64,000 bases of DNA from Aptenodytes patagonicus. Lineage: Eukaryota > Chordata > Aves > Sphenisciformes > Spheniscidae. Where the stretch lies: assembly GCF_965638725.1 (NCBI RefSeq), contig NC_134970.1, positions 5,337,001 to 5,401,000 of the forward strand, given 5' to 3'. Below are positions 59,401 through 64,000 of this stretch, piece after piece (the stretch's first letter is position 1; each line of letters begins with the position of its first letter). The notes beneath the pieces were generated by a model, which worked only from the letters and a program-made list of their open reading frames with translations, ran no database searches and was not told the DNA's origin. A program made the position numbers and the translations under genes.

Positions 59401-61460
59401 TTCCTCCTTCCCTTTCTTCCTCCTGCATCCAGACACCTAGCTGCCAGCGGATCAGACCTCTCCCTTCACATGGGAAGCCATGGGCAGAAGGATACAGAAG
59501 ACGAGGTAGAAGGAGCCCGTGAGAATCCCAGAGGAACTGACCTTCACAGCTGCCCTGCTCATCTCTGATCTAAATAGCGATCAAGCTAATTGCTAGCGCA
59601 GAGAGAGGAGGCGACAGGCTGCCTATGCCACCTGCTGGCAGCAGGGACCTGCTGGGTTACTTTCACAGCACAGGCAGCCGCCTGCCTGCGACAAGGCAAA
59701 GCGAGCAGGGGCTGATGCTGCCCAGATCCCTGCCCAAGCTGTACCGACCTGGGCTTTACACGGCCTCATCCAGACCTTTACTAAGAGCAGCACACTGGGC
59801 CACAAAGGAAGCAGAAGGTGAGCAATCCCAAGCAAGAACTTAACATATCTCCAAAATCCCTTAGCACCCAGAACACAGGATCCTCTGGGACAGACGTGTC
59901 TGTGTGCAGGATATTGAGCAGCAGAGGAGACTGAAGAAGCATCAAGGCCAGGACTCCAAAAACAGCTCCTTGGAGTGCAGGATACTACAAGGAGGTGAAA
60001 GCCTCTGTTGGGCTTACGGGCTGCGCCACAGCCTCTTGCCCATAACATGCGAGTAGCAGCAAGCAGCTGAGTTCAGCGATCAACCAGGAGAGCACCGGAG
60101 CAGGATGCTGCTCCTGAAGATGGCTCTTACCAGATGTCCTGGAGAGCTGGGCCTCACTGCTGGACTTGATGACCTTGCAGTTGGTGGGCACGTCGCTGAG
60201 AGCGGACTGGGCCTGCTCGGGTTTTGCCCGCAGCTTGCTGTGGTTCTCCAGAACCTGGGCTGCCGTGGCCTTGGCCACTTTAGAGTTCAGAGTTTGCAAA
60301 GAAGAAGAGGAGGAAGAGAAGTCCTCATCTTCGTCATCACCGATGTCCCAGGCATCACTGGTGTTGCGGGCAAACTCGTGAAAGCTGGAGGCCTTCTTGC
60401 TTTTCATAGGCAGTGCATTGGCCTTGGAGCGGTCCTTGATGAAGCTGGGACCCAGAGAGAAACAGTATCAGAGCAATGCTGCCAGACGAGTCCATTTTCT
60501 TTCCTCCCCTACATCCTCACTCCAATCAGCCAGTCCCATTTTCCACTTTCCCCATTCCTCGCCCCAAACCCAAGGAATGAGTTAAGCCTCTCCGGGCTGC
60601 CCACTGCCGGGAGGCAGAGCCCGAACTGGTATGACGGCAGGGCACGGAGGCCACAGTGCCAGCAGATAGCTGGAGAGGTGCCAGGCTTCCCAGCTCAGAA
60701 GGGCAAAGGGGAGAGACGTACAATTCCTCCAGCTCTGCCTCCCCCCACCCTAGAAAAAACTGGTAGATTAACACCCCAAAAAAGTCTTGCAACCTGGGGA
60801 GAGGCATGCGAGAGGTTAGACGGAGCCGGTCTGCGCTCGTGGACACTCCTGATACAGCTGCGATGGCTCCCAGCAGACAGACCAGCCTGGTTCTTTTCTC
60901 AGGCACAGGAGGAGCCTTCGCGTTTACCCTTAAGCTACAGGAGTCAAAGTCCACGACCTGAAGCGTCACAGAAAAGGGGGAACCTTCACCACTACACAGC
61001 ACGAGATAGAGACAAGGAGGCAGTTCAGATCAGCTCTGCCTCTTCCTGCCGGGAAGGGTGCTGCGATTCTGCAGCCTCACAGCTGCCGGGCAGCTTTACC
61101 TCCCCTTCCCTTAATTGTTTGTCTCCGAAGGGGAGCAGAGGGTTCAGACACCATTGCTGAAAAATACACCCGTCTGCTTTGATGTGGCTGGTACGATATC
61201 GATTTCTGGCCATAAAGGGCGCCAGCAGATAAGCTTTCCCTGCAAGCTTTCGCAGAGCTCAAGACAGCACCGCGCGCTACTGCTGCCCTTCTCCGCTGGA
61301 ACATCACAGTGCCAGAGGATGCTGGAGACCTCCACCTACTGCAGGACTGAGCCAAAAACCTGCAAAGCCTCGTGGCCTGCATCTCCAGAAGATAAACACT
61401 TACTTTTTGGTGAGCCGGGGATCCAGCGGAGGATGCTGTGCTCCATAGACAGGTTGAATG
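47289..61460 (-). CDS. TBC1D22B: TBC1D22B, TBC-domain Rab GTPase-activating protein (coding exons 2-13; exon 1 outside window)
   Basis: Cytosolic/Golgi-associated GAP that stimulates GTP hydrolysis by Rab GTPases; TBC1D22A/B are also reported to bind the Golgi adaptor ACBD3. Coding exons on the minus strand: 61460-61404, 60444-60131, 59193-59014, 58513-58443, 58004-57876, 57435-57370, 56438-56324, 49245-49139, 48793-48718, 48397-48270, 48023-47928, 47417-47289. All phases agree; 1,468 bases are present, and the missing first exon should add about 18 residues, giving close to the roughly 505 of the human protein. The N-terminal half is a Ser-rich disordered region (KASSFHEFARNTSDAWDIGD, KVIKSSSEAQLS). 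The TBC domain starts near CSWPGVPREVRPVTWRLLSG and has the arginine-finger motif DIPRTNP and the glutamine-finger motif GYVQGINDLVTPF, so it should be catalytically competent. Matches to B rather than A include IPRTNPLIPLFQQPLVQE and the ending ADAPNHYRR. Confidence 0.96.
47928..48023 (-). CDS. TBC1D22B: TBC1D22B coding exon 12
   Basis: Acceptor GACTGCG on the plus strand (CGCAG), donor TCCAA|GTAAGT. 96 bases, phase 0, encode SEPEGFSHFHLYVCAAFLIK, WRKEILDEEDFQ. Confidence 0.96.
48270..48397 (-). CDS. TBC1D22B: TBC1D22B coding exon 11
   Basis: Acceptor CTGTTTCAG, donor ACCAG|GTACGC. 128 bases encode QVHNHFRKYEVEYLQFAFRW, MNNLLMRELPLRCTIRLWDT, YQ, the hydrophobic core of the C-terminal TBC lobe. 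Confidence 0.96.
48718..48793 (-). CDS. TBC1D22B: TBC1D22B coding exon 10
   Basis: Acceptor CTCCACAG, donor GATG|GTAGGT. 76 bases encode DNYTFAQPGIQKKVKALEEL, VSRID. Confidence 0.96.
49139..49245 (-). CDS. TBC1D22B: TBC1D22B coding exon 9
   Basis: Acceptor GTTTTACAG, donor TACAG|GTGAGC. 107 bases encode EDVENFDVTNLSQDVLRSIE, ADSFWCMSKLLDGIQ. Confidence 0.96.
49246..56323 (-). other. TBC1D22B: TBC1D22B intron 8 (7.1 kb)
   Basis: The largest intron seen in this gene. Mixed composition; a fragment of the ancient repeat (CACTGACTTCAACAAGCTTT then GGATCAGACC) lies at about 55533-55568. No nested gene was recognised; open frames are short and lack domain signal. Confidence 0.6.
55533..55568 (-). 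repeat. Ancient repeat fragment
   Basis: Resembles the end of the amniote repeat seen at 26075 in reverse orientation (ccattgacttcaatgg... ggatcaggcc type). Very short. Confidence 0.35.
56324..56438 (-). CDS. TBC1D22B: TBC1D22B coding exon 8 (glutamine finger)
   Basis: Acceptor TTCCCTAG, donor GTTG|GTAAGT. 115 bases encode IFERILFIWAIRHPASGYVQ, then GINDLVTPFFVVFLSEYV. YVQG carries the catalytic glutamine finger. Confidence 0.96.
57370..57435 (-). CDS. TBC1D22B: TBC1D22B coding exon 7 (arginine finger)
   Basis: Acceptor CTTCCAG, donor AGGAG|GTAAGG. 66 bases encode IHIDIPRTNPLIPLFQQPLV then QE. The Arg in IPRT is the catalytic arginine finger of the TBC family. Confidence 0.96.
57876..58004 (-). 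CDS. TBC1D22B: TBC1D22B coding exon 6
   Basis: Acceptor CTGCAG, donor GACAG|GTACGA. 129 bases, phase 0, encode GYLPANMERRKLTLQRKREE, YFGFIQQYYDSRNEEHHQDT, YRQ. Confidence 0.96.
58443..58513 (-). CDS. TBC1D22B: TBC1D22B coding exon 5 (start of TBC domain)
   Basis: Acceptor GTTTGCAG, donor CTCA|GTGAGT. 71 bases encode ELRKCSWPGVPREVRPVTWR then LLS, including the R-x-x-W motif that opens TBC domains. Confidence 0.95.
59014..59193 (-). CDS. TBC1D22B: TBC1D22B coding exon 4
   Basis: Acceptor CTCCTTGCAG, donor CCTGG|GTGAGT. 180 bases encode TPLQKQQSLPLRPVIPLVAR, ISDQNASGAPPMTVREKTRL and EKFRQLLSSHNTDL, leading into the TBC domain. Confidence 0.95.
60131..60444 (-). CDS. TBC1D22B: TBC1D22B coding exon 3
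   Basis: Acceptor GGTCCCAG, donor TCTG|GTAAGA. 314 bases encode FIKDRSKANALPMKSKKASS, FHEFARNTSDAWDIGDDEDE and a seven-residue Ser/Leu run (SSSSSSL) slightly longer than in human, then LNSKVAKATAAQVLENHSKL. Low-complexity, likely disordered, phosphorylatable. Confidence 0.94.
61404..61460 (-). CDS. TBC1D22B: TBC1D22B coding exon 2
   Basis: Acceptor TTCCTGCAG before 61460, donor AAAAA|GTAAGT after 61404. 57 bases encode (S)IQPVYGAQHPPLDPRLTK, the conserved N-terminal segment. The preceding exon is beyond 64000. Confidence 0.93.
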
Positions 61461-61984
61461 CTGCAGGAAGAGGATAGAAAAAAAAGAAGACAATGCAAAA
61501 AGCCACAGAGCACCCACAAATAACCTCTTCAGTCTAGACTGGGGTCACACTTCTTGCCTGCCGTCGGGAGCTGAATACAGACCAAAAGCAACTTCAATAA
61601 CCTTCTGTCTTCAAAGCCTTAGATCCAAAGTGCCACATTCAGCTGAAGATTTGTTCTTTGCAGCAGCAAAGACAAGCCTTGTTTAAACTCTTAGGCTCTC
61701 TCCAGCCTGAGCTGGGATTTGAGATCTGCTCTTTTCTGCACCACCGATTCACTCCGAGTGACCACGTGTCTCAGTCCCCCTGCCTTATACACTGACGTTC
61801 ATTCTCTTTTCCATCAAGGGGATTTCCAGGTTTGGGAATTCATGCTTCCGAGCCTTGCAGGACAGGGAAAGACTCTAGCCAGCGACGCTGGGGCTCCTCC
61901 ACAACACACCTGAGGATTTGAACCCCACGCTGGCTCTCAGGCTCGTAGCCAACGCTACAGCGAAGCAGCATCTGGTATGGTACA

Positions 61985-62100
61985 CGGTTTGACTCGGGTC
62001 CAAATTCCAGCTTCATCGACTACTTCCTATGTGGCCTGAAATGAGTCACCACATCTCAGTCCCTCGGCTCCCCTCTGCGTGGAATGGGACTAGTGGGAAA
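61985..62100 (+). repeat. MIR-like SINE
   Basis: GACTCGGGTCCAAATTCCAG, then ACTTCCTATGTGGCCTGAAA, TGAGTCACCACATCTCAGTC and GTGGAATGGGAC follow the MIR head and body in order (ggttcgaatcc, cttactagctgtgtgacctt, cacttaacctctc, aaaatgggg). Old copy in TBC1D22B intron 1. Confidence 0.75.
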
Positions 62101-63624
62101 GGGAGCCCGAGCGCTGCAGGCACTACATGGGGAGCATCACCTTGGAGAGGAGCTACTAGGTGAGTGCTCATCACTAGTTTTACAGGCTCTGGACGCGAGA
62201 CAGGGATCCTGAGTTATTACCTCCATTTGGGTAACTATTCACAGCCACCCCACCCTGAAAAACCATCTCTGGAAAACAAGTCCTCTCCATCCCCTGGTAC
62301 ACAGCACGGCCCCGCATCCCACGGCGGAGACAAGGGCCCATTCAGAGCTGGCACACAAGGGACAGGCTCCTCTTGGGTCAACAGAGCTGGCCTGGTTTCT
62401 GAGAGCTGCAGATGGTGCCCGGCGGTAAAACGAGCAGAGCCCAGCCGTGTAGGAGGGGGACGGCAGCCTGGTGCAGCTGGAAAGCGCGCTGGGAACCAGT
62501 TGATGCTGGGGAAGCAGCAGCGACAGGCCCAGCTGGCAGGGGAGAGACGCAGAGATCCAGGGCAGAGGCTGAAACAACCACAGCACGGAGAGATCCTGGT
62601 GGTGAAGTCTGACGAGGGGTGGGCTCGCCGCTGCAGCGACCGTCCCTCGTGGCTGGAAATGCTGAAAAGGCTCACTGTGTTTACCCACCAGCAATCAAGC
62701 CTAGGAAAGAGTCTGCTGACTAATTAGCATCTAGGAGTCAGGACAGCTATTAAACAGAGGCACCCCCGTGGGTGGGCATAGCAAGCAGATTATCAGGAGT
62801 AAGAAAAACAACCCCTCCAGATTAGCGCTGCTTCCCAATGACTCATGGCAGCTCCTTGCAGAAGAGGAGCTGGCAGAGCCTCTCTGATAACCCAGCACCA
62901 AGCTCGCACCGTCTCGTGACGGCAGTCACAACGCTGCTCCTCTCTGCGCAGGGATCCACACGCTGCCAACGGGTGACTGCTTTGATTCACATGCGCAGGC
63001 CTGAAGTTCACAAGCCAAACGGATGATGTGTGTTAGACATAGAGGAGGGGATGTGGCAGCCAGCTCTGGGTGAAGAAACCCTTTCCTGGGGCTCTGAAGC
63101 AATCGGCCGATGCCTTCTCTGGCTAACGGCTGATACAACTGCAGAGGGTCCCACCTCCCAAGCAGCTCTTTTTAAAGAATGTGAACCCAGGCTCCCCCAG
63201 ACAAAGCATCCCAAGCTGATCTAAGTGCACAGCTCATCAGCCTATGCTCCCACACGAGCAGCTGAAGATGACAGTCTCGTTTCCAGCAGGCTACAGAGGC
63301 AGGGCTGAACACCACCGTCCTGCATTGGTGAGCTCCAACCGCTGCATGAAGCGGGTTCGCCCCCCGTTTGTCCCATCTTTGCCGATTCTCTGCCCTATCC
63401 ACCTGTGCAGTGGGTGTAAGAGGCTGGACAGGAGGAGTGCAAATGCTCCGAGGTGTGCAACAGGTGACTTCTAAGATACACGAGCACATGCACAACTGCC
63501 AGACGGCAGGTTTGTGCCGTAGTGTCTGTGGTACCCTCGATGTCTGATCCCACTCCTTTAGCTCACGTCCCTGCAGCTGACTTCCAGCAGATCCTGCAGC
63601 CCCACACAAAGGTGCGTTACCACA

Positions 63625-63660
63625 TCCTACTTTTACAGCTGAGAAAACTGAGGCAGGGGA
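63625..63660 (-). repeat. MIR-like SINE fragment
   Basis: CCTACTTTTACAGCTGAGAA then AACTGAGGCAGGGG matches the MIR core in reverse orientation. Confidence 0.6.
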
Positions 63661-64000
63661 GTGACACCACCAAGCGATGCTCAGTAACTTTATTTTCTCA
63701 CTCTTGTCTGGTTTTCCCTGATGCAGCTTGGCTAGATGAATCTGCTGTCTCCAAGCTTAACTCCCTGTCTGAAGCTGTCTTCACCTGCCTTTTGCATGGA
63801 CAGAAAGCTCAGGGAGGGCACTACCTTTCAGCAAACACACCACTGAGTCAGGAGCCGAGACCTAAGCTGATGCTGTGCTCCCAAACTGACTGGACGAGTC
63901 CCCTGTCCTGTCTCAGTTTAAGCTCTTTGGGACAGGCATTTCTTGTTACCCGTATGTTCAGTGTCTGGTACAACAGCTGTGGTATCTGCGTTATACCACT

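Larger units (their letters stand above)
61461..64000 (-). other. TBC1D22B: TBC1D22B intron 1 (partial)
   Basis: Sequence upstream of coding exon 2 to the window edge. It holds MIR-like fragments at 61985-62100 and 63625-63660. No CpG island or first exon is seen, so the promoter lies further right. Confidence 0.7.

Noticed and set aside
61905-61975. tRNA-like sequence with a B-box-like GGTTCAAATCC on the minus strand
   Set aside because: No cloverleaf could be formed; more likely a tRNA-derived SINE head than a tRNA gene.
1-64000. CRISPR arrays, bacterial operons, viral or intact transposon genes
   Set aside because: None seen; the sequence is vertebrate nuclear DNA with spliced genes.

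Overview
The window is vertebrate nuclear DNA. The split genes with GT-AG introns, CpG-island promoters, compact introns, very GC-rich gene-dense stretches, frequent long G/C homopolymers and sparse old SINEs all point to a bird, probably a microchromosome segment. The species assignment is inference; the gene identifications rest on reconstructed exons. Three protein-coding genes were assembled exon by exon with consistent splice phases.

Region 1 (about 2.0-31.8 kb, + strand) is BRPF3, the scaffold subunit of the HBO1/MOZ-type histone acetyltransferase complexes. It has a CpG-island promoter and a non-coding first exon, a 5.4 kb first intron, then 12 coding exons from 8357 to 29649 encoding about 1,170 residues (PHD-zinc knuckle-PHD, bromodomain, PWWP), and a 2.1 kb 3' UTR ending near an AATAAA at 31773. 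Two oddities are a GC-AG intron after the fifth exon and an apparent one-base deletion in a C run at the start of the exon at 16968-17467.

Region 2 (about 38.7-42.3 kb, - strand) is a tiny gene inside an extremely G/C-homopolymer-rich stretch. It encodes a secreted TAFA5-like (FAM19A5-like) cytokine. Four coding exons (42206-42098, 40771-40619, 39947-39820, 39466-39458) join in perfect phase to a 132-residue protein with a poly-leucine signal peptide, the eight-cysteine TAFA5 pattern and a final coding exon of only nine bases. It differs too much from the highly conserved TAFA5 to be that gene, so it is most likely a paralogue of the tafa5l type. A 35-bp piece matching the end of its third exon plus splice donor (32/35 identical) lies about 8 kb away at 31845-31879, just past the BRPF3 3' end. 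This is the most interesting part of the window.

Region 3 (about 45.6-64.0 kb, - strand) is TBC1D22B, a TBC-domain Rab GTPase-activating protein. Coding exons 2 to 13 are present (61460 down to 47289) with a 1.7 kb 3' UTR. The first coding exon and promoter lie beyond the right edge. 

The remainder is intron or intergenic DNA holding minisatellites, microsatellites and old MIR-like SINE fragments. No RNA gene, CRISPR array or intact mobile element was recognised. The three genes have no evident shared pathway: chromatin acetylation, secreted signalling and Golgi/Rab traffic.
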